The translations under genes were made by a program, and so were the position numbers. The notes below the pieces were generated by a model. It was not told where the DNA came from. It saw only the letters and a list, made by a program, of their open reading frames with translations, and made no database searches. DNA of 41,814 bases from CADCTM01 sp049671305 (GTDB lineage Bacteria; Cyanobacteriota; Cyanobacteriia; Cyanobacteriales; Coleofasciculaceae), in the NCBI GenBank assembly GCA_049671305.1, contig JBATUR010000109.1, positions 1 to 41,814 on the forward strand. The letters run 5' to 3'. Shown piece by piece: positions 6,596 through 15,638 of this stretch (the stretch's first letter is position 1; the number at the start of each line of letters is the position of its first letter).

Positions 6596-9542
6596 CTAAT
6601 TGCTGTCCTGGTAACGTGAAGTAAAAACTACTACCTTCACCCAAAGTACTTTCTACCCAAATCCGACCGCCATGCTGCTGTACAATGCTACGGCAAATCC
6701 CCAGCCCCAAACCCGTACCTCCTTTTTTGCGAGAGTCTGAGGCATCAACTTGATGAAATCGTTCAAAAATACTTTCCAGCTTATCTTCTGGAATGCCACG
6801 ACCTTGGTCTTGAACCTTAAACAGCACCATTGGTAACTCAGATCCAGAAACCACTGACAATTCCCTCACCCCATTCTCTCTCAATAGCTCTCGATTTCCT
6901 AGCTCAACTGTTAGCCAAATCTTGGTATCTCTAGCCGAAAACTTAATTGCATTGCCTAATAAATTGGTTAATACCTGAATAATTCGATCAGAATCAGCAT
7001 TAAACTGAATTGGCATCGAAGAAACCAGCAAAGTGATCCCAGCTCGATTTGCCATCACCTGCATCATTTCTGTTGCCTTTTCTAGCAATTGCGACGCCTG
7101 ACAAACTTGCTTGGATAAACTGATTTTTCCAGACTCCAGACGTTCCAGCTCTAAAATATCATTTACTAACCGTACTAAACGTTCAGCACTTTCTGCCGCA
7201 ATTTCTAAAACACGTCGCCCTTTGTCTGACTTAATATCTACTAAATCACTAGAAAGTAAATTTAGTGCACCATGAATAGAAGTTAAAGGAGTGCGTAACT
7301 CATGACTCACTACCGAAATAAACTCTTCCTTCATCCGTTCAATAACTTGACGCTCTGTGATATCTTCACCAATACTCAATGTACCAATTACATTACCTTG
7401 TAAATCCTGCAACACAGTATTATTCCAAGCAATAACTCGTTCTTCCCCAGACTTGGTAAGAATCACATTATGATGATGAGTATTGAATTCCTGCGACCAT
7501 AACTCAGCCAAATTATTTTGCATCTGCTTTTGTTGGTGAGTTGGCAGAAATGTCTTAATCCAATCTTGTCCAATAACTTCATTTTTGCTATAACCAACCA
7601 ACTCCAAAAAACAGTGATTGGCATACTCAACTTTGCCTTGTTGATCTAATCCCACAACTACTAAGTACACATTATCCAGCAAGCTACGCCAACGTCTTTC
7701 TGCTTCAAATAGCGTTGCTGAAATCTGCTTTTGTTGGGTAATATCACGCGCAATTGTCGAAAACATATTGACATTACCATCCGCTGACTTATGAGCGACA
7801 ATCAACTGAGAAACCGGGATTTCATGCCCATCATGACTTAAAAAAGCTGTTTCACCTACCCAAACTCCATCCCGCATTGCTGTAGAAATACCTTCATTAC
7901 GCACAATCTCATAAGACCACTCAGGTTGGACATTAGCCAGGGTAAAATTAACGCAATCTTTATTTTCTTCAAAGCCAAATATTTGACGAGCAGCACTGTT
8001 TAAATAATGTATTTTTTCATTAAGATCAATTGTGCCAACAATATCAGGAGTTGCCTCTAGAATAGCAATCAATTTGGCACGTTCTGCTTCAGCTATTTTG
8101 CGAAGACGTAACTCGTCGCAGACATCAGTAATATCTGTAGAAATTCCACAAACTGCACAGGGAACTCCATTAGCATCATAGAGCGGAAACTTGATTGATC
8201 GATAAGTATGTAAGCCATCTTCATGAGAAGCAAATTCTTCAACCTCCAAAGGCATTCCTTGATCAATTACCTGTTGACTATTCCTAACAAAAACCTCAGC
8301 TATTTCAGGAACCCAAACTTCATCAACACTCTTGCCAAGAATTTCTACAGAAGTTGTGTTGAACAAACTTTCAAATTTGCGATTAATTAATTTATAGCGG
8401 TGCTCTGTGTCAGTTAGATAAATAACTGCCGGAGAATAATCAAGAATTGCCTGTAATTGCTCTTGACTTTTACGCAGCGCTTCCTCTGCTTGTTTGCGTT
8501 GTATGGCGGCGGCTTTGGCTTCGCTGATATCTGTGTGTGAGCCCGTCAGGCGAATTGCATCGCCCTTTTGATCCCAAAGTGCCTGACCTCTTGCCAAAAT
8601 CCATTTATAGCTGCCATCTTTACAGAGTAGGCGATGCTCACTTACATAAAATGAAGTTCTGCCTGTGATGTGGTCTTGGCAAGATTGGAGTACCTGTTCT
8701 AGGTCATCAGGATGGACTCGCTGACGCCATTCTTTACTAGTTGTACCAATATCCTCTTCTTGATAACCCAGCATTTCCTTCCAGCGGCTAGAAAAGAAGA
8801 CTTGATCGGTTTTGAGGTTCCAGTCCCATATACCATCATTGGTGCCGCGTATTGCCAACTGCCAGCGCTCTTCACCTTCTCTCAAGGCACGCTCAACTCT
8901 TTCTCGTTGGAAAAGTTCCCGTTGCAAACGGTCTATTACTTCTGTTAATTCGCTTGTCCGCTGCCCAACTCGCACTTCTAGTGCTTCATTAGTCTGTCTT
9001 AAGGCTTCCTCTATAAGCTTGCGTTCGGTAATATCGAAAAAGCTTGTACGGATGACTGTGCCTCTTTGTGCATCTTTAACGATTGTGGCATTAATTAATG
9101 CAGGAAGCACTGTGCCATCTTTGCGTAGCAGGTGTAGTTCTTGCTCTTTTACAAAAGTTTGTACTAAAAATTGACCAACAACGTCTCTAAGCTCCAAGTC
9201 TTCTGGTACTAGTAGGTCTGAGATTTTGATTTTACCGATGATTTCTTCACGAGCATAGCCTAGCCAGCGCAAAGCCGTGTCATTAATGGCAATGATCGCG
9301 CCGTCTTCAGTTATGGAGTAATAGCCGCAGGGAGCGTTATTATACAAGTCTCGACAAGCTGCTTCTGCTTGTTTGAGCTTGGCAACTTGACGAGTTAAAA
9401 GATAGTATACCAGCACAAAAAGAGTCAAACTTAAGCCAGAATAATAGCTGGCAATAACACTTGTGGTGCTAACTTGTGCAGTCGAAACAAAAAGGGTTAG
9501 CAACGCTAATCCGAATACGCTAGTAATGAATTGTTTGTTCAA
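6573..9542 (-). CDS. Membrane multi-PAS sensor histidine kinase
   Basis: The 989-residue protein starts with two hydrophobic helices (about residues 6-26 and 30-50) that anchor it in the membrane with almost no external loop. Five PAS/PAC units follow at roughly 62-176, 225-345, 362-475, 490-605 and 615-735; four end in a DIT/DIS-type PAC motif such as FDITERK, THTDISE and EDITERQ. The kinase core has phospho-acceptor His747 in VVSHELRTPL, N box NLLGNAIKFS, G1 box DQGRGI, F box FERFHQVD and G2 box GTGLGLG. The protein is probably a cytosolic redox, light or small-ligand sensor, but no cofactor ligand can be assigned by eye. The overlapping downstream response regulator is its likely partner. 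A TTCAC tandem motif lies 163 bases upstream of its start. Confidence 0.95.
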   Translation of the reverse strand: MNKQFITSVFGLALLTLFVSTAQVSTTSVIASYYSGLSLTLFVLVYYLLTRQVAKLKQAEAACRDLYNNAPCGYYSITEDGAIIAINDTALRWLGYAREEIIGKIKISDLLVPEDLELRDVVGQFLVQTFVKEQELHLLRKDGTVLPALINATIVKDAQRGTVIRTSFFDITERKLIEEALRQTNEALEVRVGQRTSELTEVIDRLQRELFQRERVERALREGEERWQLAIRGTNDGIWDWNLKTDQVFFSSRWKEMLGYQEEDIGTTSKEWRQRVHPDDLEQVLQSCQDHITGRTSFYVSEHRLLCKDGSYKWILARGQALWDQKGDAIRLTGSHTDISEAKAAAIQRKQAEEALRKSQEQLQAILDYSPAVIYLTDTEHRYKLINRKFESLFNTTSVEILGKSVDEVWVPEIAEVFVRNSQQVIDQGMPLEVEEFASHEDGLHTYRSIKFPLYDANGVPCAVCGISTDITDVCDELRLRKIAEAERAKLIAILEATPDIVGTIDLNEKIHYLNSAARQIFGFEENKDCVNFTLANVQPEWSYEIVRNEGISTAMRDGVWVGETAFLSHDGHEIPVSQLIVAHKSADGNVNMFSTIARDITQQKQISATLFEAERRWRSLLDNVYLVVVGLDQQGKVEYANHCFLELVGYSKNEVIGQDWIKTFLPTHQQKQMQNNLAELWSQEFNTHHHNVILTKSGEERVIAWNNTVLQDLQGNVIGTLSIGEDITERQVIERMKEEFISVVSHELRTPLTSIHGALNLLSSDLVDIKSDKGRRVLEIAAESAERLVRLVNDILELERLESGKISLSKQVCQASQLLEKATEMMQVMANRAGITLLVSSMPIQFNADSDRIIQVLTNLLGNAIKFSARDTKIWLTVELGNRELLRENGVRELSVVSGSELPMVLFKVQDQGRGIPEDKLESIFERFHQVDASDSRKKGGTGLGLGICRSIVQQHGGRIWVESTLGEGSSFYFTLPGQQLDDENHGK

Positions 9543-9958
9543 AGGAGCCTCTGATCAAGGTTGGAGTTGCCTTTAAGAGCCTTTAACTATTTATTGTGTT
9601 CCTAAATACGGTTGTAGTAAAGTTGCAAAACTTGATTTTTGCTTTTTGGCGCTCCTATATAAATTGTTGATCATTATTTTAGGCTCAAACCTAATCTACT
9701 AAAATTCACGAAATCTTCACATTTTTCTAGTACTCTTTTTTAAGATAAGCGATCGCTCATCCAATTGTCCTGTTACTGTCCGACTCTCACCAAACAAAAG
9801 CTAATTTTTTTGTTTGAGTAACAAGCTACACCACTAATGAGGAGCGACAAGAGTAATCATTTGTCTCAAGCTCAAGTTAATAGGGTTGCTCAGGAACAAA
9901 GCAGGTGCAGATACCCAATACAAAAAAATAAGAATTAGTTAACAATGGGAACTTATCA
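9543..9958. other. Divergent intergenic region between the multi-PAS kinase and the alpha-CTD-like gene
   Basis: No gene is seen here. The region should hold the promoters of both flanking genes. It contains a tandem TTCAC motif (9705-9720), a HIP1 site (9749-9756) and a 9-bp inverted repeat: CAAACAAAA at 9791-9799 pairs with TTTTGTTTG at 9808-9816, with an 8-base loop. The hairpin lies ~140 bases upstream of the plus-strand gene and could be in its leader. Confidence 0.5.
9705..9720 (+). promoter_or_regulatory. Tandem TTCAC-N6-TTCAC motif, copy 3
   Basis: The plus strand reads TTCACGAAATCTTCAC, two direct half-sites 11 bases apart. It differs at only two positions from the minus-strand motif at 6016-6031. 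It lies between the divergent multi-PAS kinase and the alpha-CTD-like gene, where an OmpR/PhoB-family regulator could act on either. Binding is inferred. Confidence 0.4.
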
Positions 9959-10462
9959 ATGATCAGAACACTTAATGCTCAAACTAGCAATGAGCAACAA
10001 ATAACTCAAGAACAATTTGAGAATTTCCTAGAACTAATCAAAACCAAGGGTATGGAAAAAGCAATTCAAGATGCCATAATTCAGGCAACTCTTGCAGAAA
10101 ATTGGCATAAAGTCAGTCAGCTAGCTGATTTCGCGGCAGGTATTGAAGCCGTCAATTCAAAACGATCAAAGTCTGTAGAAGATGATACTCTCCAGTATTT
10201 AGAACTACCAAAACGCATTACTCAAGCCCTAGAAGAACAAGGTATTGTCACAGTAGCAGATCTGATTGAGTGGACATTTGAAGAATTATTGACGATTAAA
10301 GGCATTCGGGCTTCTTCAGCACAAAAAATTGCTAGGGCATTAGAAAAAAAACTTGGTATTACTTTGCCGGGATGGAAAAATTGGCAAAGAAGATGGCTCA
10401 ACAAAAATCAACATCAAGGCTGGAAGCAACCTCAAAGAATTCTCAAGTTAATTCCTAACTAA
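9959..10462 (+). CDS. Protein with an RNA polymerase alpha-CTD-like helix-hairpin-helix domain
   Basis: The 167-residue soluble protein has a helical N-terminal part (residues 15-65) with no match I know. Residues ~78-137 follow the RNA polymerase alpha C-terminal domain pattern: LELPKRITQALEEQGIVTV, then DLIEWTFEELLTIKGI and SSAQKIARALEKKLGITL. The phrases 'I.TV.DL', 'EELL.IKG' and 'S...I..AL...G..L' are the alpha-CTD signature. The C-terminus is Trp/Arg/Lys-rich (GWKNWQRRWLNKN). The alpha N-terminal assembly domains are missing, so it is not RpoA. It may bind DNA or RNA polymerase-interacting factors, but this is inference. It sits between two two-component genes transcribed from the other strand. 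Confidence 0.7.
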   Translation: MIRTLNAQTSNEQQITQEQFENFLELIKTKGMEKAIQDAIIQATLAENWHKVSQLADFAAGIEAVNSKRSKSVEDDTLQYLELPKRITQALEEQGIVTVADLIEWTFEELLTIKGIRASSAQKIARALEKKLGITLPGWKNWQRRWLNKNQHQGWKQPQRILKLIPN

Positions 10463-12315
10463 CTCATTAGTTTGCTTAATTTGCGTAGAATTTGTACTCT
10501 TTCTAGTCGATTGAGCATACGGGCAATTAACTCAGGTCCCACCACAGGCTTATTTACATAATCATCAGCACCCACTGAAAAAACTTTATGTACTGTTTCG
10601 CTATCAGTACGAGCTGATAAAAATAATATAGGTAGTTCACTCCAGCGCGAGTCATTTCTGACAACTTGACACAAATCAATTCCGCTCAAATGAGGCATTT
10701 CTACATCTAAAATTAATAAGTCTGGTGCACAAGTTTCTAAGGTTTTCCAAAACTGTTGAGGGTTATTAAGTAGAGTTAATTTGAAACCCCAGGGTTCTAA
10801 TAATGTCCGCAAAAAATCAAGTAATTGTGGGTCGTCATCAACAACCATAACCTTGGCTTGAGGTATATCTGATTGTTGTAAAACTTGAGAGATTGCTTCT
10901 AAAACATGAGTTGGAGATACAGGTTTTTGCAAAAAGCCGCTTGCACCCAAACGAGCTACTTTAACGCGATCGGCAAAGCTTTCTTGAGCCGTGAAGACTA
11001 TTACTGGGAGGGCGGTTTCAGCGTTGACTAGTTCTTTGAGCAGTTGAAAGCCATTGTACTTAGACTCAGGAAAACACAAGTCTAGCAAGACAACATCAGG
11101 TTGAAAACGAGCGATCGCTTTTCTAGCCTGTGAGATGCTACTTGCCGCCTCTGCTTGCATTCCCCAAGCTTTTGCCTCGGCAACTAAAGCCAGTGCCAGT
11201 GCTTGATCATCATCAACAATTAATAAGCGTGATGATTTGAGTCTTGGCGGTTGAGGCGTTGGCGGCGTTGATAAAACTGGCGTTGACTCTAAGGAGTCTG
11301 CCAAGGTTTTAATTAGTTGAGATAAGTGTTTTTCTTGAGCAGCATTAAGTCGAGAACTCGCTTGAAAAGCCTGCTCAATTTCGCGAGACAACTGAGAAGC
11401 TTCGCCCAAGCCAAAACTTCCTAAAGAACCAGCTAAGGTGTGAGCCTCTCTTAAAGCTTGTTGTTTGAGGTCTTCTGTCAGTTTACCTTTTTGCAGCGCC
11501 GTTACTGCTTCTTCTAAAGTCGTAATGCGATCGCGATATTTGCCCTTAAACCGCTCCCAAAGCGCCGTCAGTTCCGGTAAAATTTCCATCTGAGCCTTTT
11601 CAGGCAGTACAGCTAGTTTTTCTGTTTGACTTTTTCCTTGCTCTAAGAATTTGAGCCTATATCCTAATCCATAGACGGTTTCAATTAAATCCGCAGCAGC
11701 TCCTACTTTTTTGAGTTTCTGCCGCAAACTTTTAATGTGGGCACGAACCGTATTTGCTGAAGGAGATTCTTCATAAGACCAAAGATGATTCAGTAATGCA
11801 CTTTGGCTGAAAATGCGTTGAGGATTTCTTAAAAACAGTTCTAACAAAGCATACTCTTTTGGCGTTAGAGATATTAGTTGAGCCTTGTAGGTAACCTCGC
11901 ATTTATTAGGGTCAAAACGCACATTTTGCCACTCAATTACGGGTGTAGTTGTTAAACTGCCTCGACGTAGCAACGCCCGAATTCGAGCTAATAACTCATT
12001 GGAATCAAAAGGCTTAACGACATAATCATCAGCACCAGCATCCAAACCTAACACCTTATTGCTACTGGTATCATGACCCGTTAACAAAAGAATTGGTGTA
12101 CGATCGCCAACACTGCGCCGTTGCTTACAAAAGCTAATACCATCCATTAGTGGCAAAATCAAATCTAGCAAAATTAAGTCATATTCATACACTTCTGCAA
12201 GTTCCCGACCCGTCTGCCCATCTGTCGCCAGATCAACCAAATAATGTTGACTTGAAAGAGTTGAAATTAGCAAGTCAGCAACAAACTCATCATCTTCTAC
12301 TAACAGAATTTTCAC
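10459..12315 (-). CDS. Multidomain transcription factor: REC-wHTH-Hpt-REC-REC
   Basis: The 618-residue protein starts as an OmpR/PhoB response regulator. Its receiver covers residues 1-118 with D51 (LILLDLILP) and K101. A winged-helix DNA-binding domain at ~126-222 has LTPKEYALLELFLRNP and ends in VYGLGYRLKF. A histidine phosphotransfer domain follows at ~245-345, with His292 in REAHTLAGSLGSFGL, then a Pro-rich linker (350-360). Two further receivers cover ~362-480 (D412 in VVLLDLCFP) and ~486-610 (D537 in LLILDVEMP). All phospho-acceptors are present, so an intramolecular relay between receivers, Hpt and the DNA-binding module is possible. This layout is known from cyanobacteria. The final four bases overlap the converging alpha-CTD-like gene. 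Target genes are unknown. Confidence 0.94.
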   Translation of the reverse strand: MKILLVEDDEFVADLLISTLSSQHYLVDLATDGQTGRELAEVYEYDLILLDLILPLMDGISFCKQRRSVGDRTPILLLTGHDTSSNKVLGLDAGADDYVVKPFDSNELLARIRALLRRGSLTTTPVIEWQNVRFDPNKCEVTYKAQLISLTPKEYALLELFLRNPQRIFSQSALLNHLWSYEESPSANTVRAHIKSLRQKLKKVGAAADLIETVYGLGYRLKFLEQGKSQTEKLAVLPEKAQMEILPELTALWERFKGKYRDRITTLEEAVTALQKGKLTEDLKQQALREAHTLAGSLGSFGLGEASQLSREIEQAFQASSRLNAAQEKHLSQLIKTLADSLESTPVLSTPPTPQPPRLKSSRLLIVDDDQALALALVAEAKAWGMQAEAASSISQARKAIARFQPDVVLLDLCFPESKYNGFQLLKELVNAETALPVIVFTAQESFADRVKVARLGASGFLQKPVSPTHVLEAISQVLQQSDIPQAKVMVVDDDPQLLDFLRTLLEPWGFKLTLLNNPQQFWKTLETCAPDLLILDVEMPHLSGIDLCQVVRNDSRWSELPILFLSARTDSETVHKVFSVGADDYVNKPVVGPELIARMLNRLERVQILRKLSKLMS

Positions 12316-12741
12316 GGTAGCTGATTATCCTTGATCACTTTTATGTTTTAATTGTTGAATTCTTTTTGCTGCAGATTGCCGCCGCTGACTTAATTTTAAG
12401 CTACCTTTTTAATTTACACAAATAGTTTAAATTTAGCTTTGATTAATTCTTAGCAAGATTCATATATTTACTGAAAAAAACAAAAAAATAGGTAACACTA
12501 AATTTAAATTATTGCCACCAAAATGAATTTATGCTCAACTTAAAGCCAACAAAGATTAATCAGTCTTAGATAGTTAGTTGCTCAAATTTCCTGCACGAGA
12601 TTTTTTAGCACCGCCAAAATTGAGACGATGTACTGGGTAGATCGTCATACCAAAAACAGAAGAATGACAAAGGGTTGTCAAACTATCAAAAGAGAGAATT
12701 CTATACTAGAAAGAGGAGGGAATCTTTATAAGACACTACCT
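12316..12741. other. AT-rich intergenic region upstream of divergent genes
   Basis: This holds the promoter side of the multidomain regulator (minus strand) and of the membrane protein (plus strand). An open frame from 12628 could extend the plus-strand gene by 38 codons, but its composition looks non-coding. A strong GAGGAGGG stretch at ~12714-12721 lies 20 bases before the ATG at 12742, too far for a typical ribosome binding site. No other motif is seen. Confidence 0.4.
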
Positions 12742-14076
12742 ATGGCTCCCAATCCCACAATTATGACAACTGTTGAGCAGCTAGGCTATCGCGTCACCGT
12801 TGGAGACGTAGCAGCCAAAGCTGGACTCAATATCAATTTCGCACAGCAAGGATTATTAGTGCTTGCCTCCGAAGCAGGCGGACACTTGCAAGTTGCCGAG
12901 TCAGGCGAGATAGCTTACTTGTTTCCCCAAAACTTTCGTACCGTTTTGCGAAATAAATTCTTGCGGCTAAAGTTGCAGGAATGGTGGGAAAAAATCTGGC
13001 GCGTTTTGTTTTACCTAATTAGGATTTCCTTTGGAATCATCCTCATGGCTTCCATTGCCTTAATTGTGGCAGCGATCGCCATTATCGTGATTGCTATGAC
13101 CATGAACAGCGATGATAGTAGTTCAGGCGGTGGTGGTAGTAGTGATAGTCATTCCTTTGGTGGTGCTGGACTATGGAATTTCTTTTGGTTATTTGACTTT
13201 GGCTCTAACCGACGAGATTACTATCAACAAAGCTCATCACGCTCCTCAAGAAGAAATAAACCGACGGCTCAACAGTTGTCCGCTAAAAACGAGATGAATT
13301 TCTTGGAGTCGATTTTCTCGTTTTTATTTGGTGATGGCAATCCCAATATTGATCTAGAAAGACGCCGTTGGCAAGAAATTGGTATTGTTATCCGTAACTC
13401 AAAAGGCGCTGTTACTGCTGAACAAATTGCTCCCTATCTTGATAATCTTGGCGAAGCATATCAGCGTCAGTCAGAAGATTATATGCTTCCTGTACTTAGC
13501 AAATTTGACGGACGCCCGGAAGTCAGCCCTGATGGTGAAATTGTCTATCATTTCCCAGAATTGCAGACAACAGCACGAGAACAGGAAGTAATCTCAGTAC
13601 CAGCGAATTATTTGCGAGAGCAGCTTTGGCGCTTTAGTCATGCATCTAGTGGACAAATTATGATGTCCCTAGGGTTAGGTGCGCTAAATGTTGTTGGCGC
13701 TTTGGTTTTGGGTTCCTTATTAAAAGGTGGCATTGCCGTACAGTTAGGGGGACTAGTTGCCTTCGTCAATTCCATTTATTGGATTTTACTGGCTTATGGT
13801 GTTGGCTTTTTGGCAATTCCGCTAATTCGCTATTTTTGGATTCAATTCAAAAATCAGCAAATTGAAGCCAGAAATTACCAACGTCAGCAGCAAGCTATTG
13901 TCCTGAAAGAGCCAGATATTGCCTTACAAAAAAAGATGGTATATGCTCAACAATTTGCCGCCCAAAACATTATCAATGCCGACAATTTAGCTTACACCAG
14001 TGAAAAAGATTTACTGGATCAAGAGCTAGAACAATCAGATAAAATTGATGCCGAATGGAGAAAACGTTTAGAGTAA
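12742..14076 (+). CDS. Conserved cyanobacterial membrane protein with duplicated winged-helix-like segments
   Basis: With the start at the ATG at 12742 the protein has 444 residues. The start was chosen because conserved-looking sequence begins just after it (EQLGYRVTVGDVAAKAGL); an upstream ATG at 12628 would add 38 residues. Residues ~12-62 and ~211-272 look like two copies of one module: both run VT...(V/I)A, then a helix, then a turn ending GEI.Y.FP. Each is followed by membrane helices: ~90-120 after the first; ~308-335 and ~340-366 after the second. Between them is a Ser/Gly/Arg-rich linker (GGGGSSDSHSFGGAG). Membrane location is clear, but the function is unknown. It may be a membrane-bound regulator or scaffold; I have a weak memory of plastid homologues. 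Confidence 0.75.
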   Translation: MAPNPTIMTTVEQLGYRVTVGDVAAKAGLNINFAQQGLLVLASEAGGHLQVAESGEIAYLFPQNFRTVLRNKFLRLKLQEWWEKIWRVLFYLIRISFGIILMASIALIVAAIAIIVIAMTMNSDDSSSGGGGSSDSHSFGGAGLWNFFWLFDFGSNRRDYYQQSSSRSSRRNKPTAQQLSAKNEMNFLESIFSFLFGDGNPNIDLERRRWQEIGIVIRNSKGAVTAEQIAPYLDNLGEAYQRQSEDYMLPVLSKFDGRPEVSPDGEIVYHFPELQTTAREQEVISVPANYLREQLWRFSHASSGQIMMSLGLGALNVVGALVLGSLLKGGIAVQLGGLVAFVNSIYWILLAYGVGFLAIPLIRYFWIQFKNQQIEARNYQRQQQAIVLKEPDIALQKKMVYAQQFAAQNIINADNLAYTSEKDLLDQELEQSDKIDAEWRKRLE

Positions 14077-14093
14077 TTTAACCAGTCAATAGT

Positions 14094-15239
14094 TTAGGGC
14101 ATTCGAGCTAAGGTAGCATTTTGATAATAGTGGTCTAAAATTTGCTGATAGTTGATACCTTGAGCCGCCAAATTATGTGCCCCCCATTGACTTAAGCCTA
14201 AACCGTGACCGAAACCACGTCCGGTGACTTGGAAGCCGCTGCCTGCTGGGTTAACGACAAATAGTGTGCTCTTGAGGTTGAGAGCATTGCGTAAATCATT
14301 GCCACTGATACGTCTGGTAGCGCGATCGCCTTTGACTAACATAGTCACGACTCTACCTTGTGGTGTTGTTCGTTCGGCTCTCATCTCAACCACATTACCC
14401 ACACCAGAAATCAGGCTGCTTAATTGGGTACCAGAAAAGTTTTTTGTCCACTCAAATACAGGTGCACCTTGGTCATAGTCAGCCACACCGCGTAGATATG
14501 GTAATGCTTCCTTCCAGATATCTTCCACATTTTCTGTATGCCCTCCTGAAGAAGAATGGAACACCGCCAAAATTACCCTGCCGCCATAAATCATCACTTG
14601 TCCGGCAGTGGCATCAACCGCCTGATGAGTGGGCAGGGCTTCGCTGTTTACACCTTTATAAACTTGCCAAGTCGTTGTATCACCTAAATCATAGACAGCA
14701 TTGGCTGAAGTTGAGCGCTTATAAAGAGCATAGGAACGAGCCGCAACCGCTTGTGCCTTCAGGGCTTCCAGGGGCCAGTTGGGGAACATTTCCGAGCCGA
14801 GGACGCTGTAGAGATAGTCTTCGAGGTTGACGTAATTGACGGCAGTTAGACCGCCAGCAGTTGATACTAATTTTGTGCGTCCCCTGTACCAGCGATCGCC
14901 TATCCAGACTACACCATTAGCCGTCGGTTCGATCCACAACCGTTGCGATCGCCATTGTCCGAGGGCAACGTTACTACCACCACGAGCATTAAAAGCATTG
15001 AGGGGCGCTAATTCTCCAACCTGCTGACCGCTATCATCACGGATAATTGCTTTAGTTGAACTGCCAACTTGCACTTGGCTGACACCTTGTTTAATTGCTA
15101 TTCGTAACTCTGTTGCTGCCTGGGCGGGAGCAATTAAAACTACCCACAATATAAAGGAGAGCCACCAATGACGCCCTCCTAATAAAATTACTTGCTTTAA
15201 GATTAATTGAAAAGAAGCAGACAAACGAATTGGTGCCAT
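14094..15239 (-). CDS. SpoIID/LytB-domain exported protein
   Basis: The 381-residue protein begins with a basic stretch and a hydrophobic segment (about residues 24-41, WWLSFILWVVLIAPAQAA) that reads as a signal peptide cleaved after AQA. The rest carries the SpoIID/LytB pattern: NLEDYLYSVLGSEM near 137, EALKAQAVAARSYALY near 158, FHSSSGGHTENVEDIW near 227 and GRGFGHGLGLSQWGA near 344. In Firmicutes SpoIID is a lytic transglycosylase and LytB an amidase enhancer. In cyanobacteria the family is thought to act on cell-wall peptidoglycan, for example in cell separation. It converges with the membrane-protein gene, with 17 bases between them. HIP1 sites within it mark it as resident genome. Confidence 0.9.
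   Translation of the reverse strand: MAPIRLSASFQLILKQVILLGGRHWWLSFILWVVLIAPAQAATELRIAIKQGVSQVQVGSSTKAIIRDDSGQQVGELAPLNAFNARGGSNVALGQWRSQRLWIEPTANGVVWIGDRWYRGRTKLVSTAGGLTAVNYVNLEDYLYSVLGSEMFPNWPLEALKAQAVAARSYALYKRSTSANAVYDLGDTTTWQVYKGVNSEALPTHQAVDATAGQVMIYGGRVILAVFHSSSGGHTENVEDIWKEALPYLRGVADYDQGAPVFEWTKNFSGTQLSSLISGVGNVVEMRAERTTPQGRVVTMLVKGDRATRRISGNDLRNALNLKSTLFVVNPAGSGFQVTGRGFGHGLGLSQWGAHNLAAQGINYQQILDHYYQNATLARMP
14892..14952. repeat. HIP1 octamers (pair, representative)
   Basis: GCGATCGC occurs at 14892-14899 and 14945-14952. The same octamer is scattered through most of the window, for example at 9749, 14322, 24594, 25747 and 33249. It is the HIP1 element typical of many cyanobacteria and is absent from about 25755 to 33248. 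Confidence 0.9.
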
Positions 15240-15638
15240 GTTTAAAATTTCCTCACAAGGGCGATGGTTCTCGTTTTGGGGATGGACAGCAATTGAATCT
15301 TGCTCTCAAGCCGGTTTAAGATGAGTTTTTGAGTTGCTGCGACAGTCCGCCAGGATTGATTTGGCTACTGACAAAGGTATGGTGGCTTTATCCAGATTTT
15401 TACCTCCCAAGTTAGATGCATCCGGATATATTTAGTCCTATGATTTTGAACACTTCAACATAAAACTCTAACTTGTTTTTTGATGTCTGAACGAGGCAAT
15501 GTGTTCCGCCTCACCCAAAAAAGATAGTTTGGGTAAAAAAGTAACTCGAACTGGACACTTCAAAACTCCTGAATGAGCTGTGTACGATGGTAAGAGGGAA
15601 AAACATTTCCCGAAATGAGCTAATAAAGGCATTTGAGA
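15240..15638. other. Intergenic region with two small hairpins upstream of RNase Z
   Basis: No gene is seen. This region separates divergent genes, so it should hold both promoters. ACCCAAA (15513-15519) pairs with TTTGGGT (15528-15534). GGGAAA (15596-15601) pairs with TTTCCC (15606-15611) around a 4-base loop, 27 bases before the RNase Z start, and could affect its translation. Neither is a recognised regulatory element. Confidence 0.4.

Noticed and set aside
8712..9174. Plus-strand open frames opposite the multi-PAS kinase
   Set aside because: They overlap PAS domains on the other strand and contain no recognisable protein pattern.
12628..12741. N-terminal extension of the membrane protein to the ATG at 12628
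   Set aside because: The extra residues are polar and unlike the conserved start EQLGYRVTVGD, and no ribosome binding site precedes 12628. Kept as a possible alternative.
14360..14830. Long plus-strand open frame (156 codons) opposite the SpoIID gene
   Set aside because: It lies fully antisense to a gene with clear SpoIID motifs, and its composition (many Pro, His and Arg) is typical of a shadow frame.
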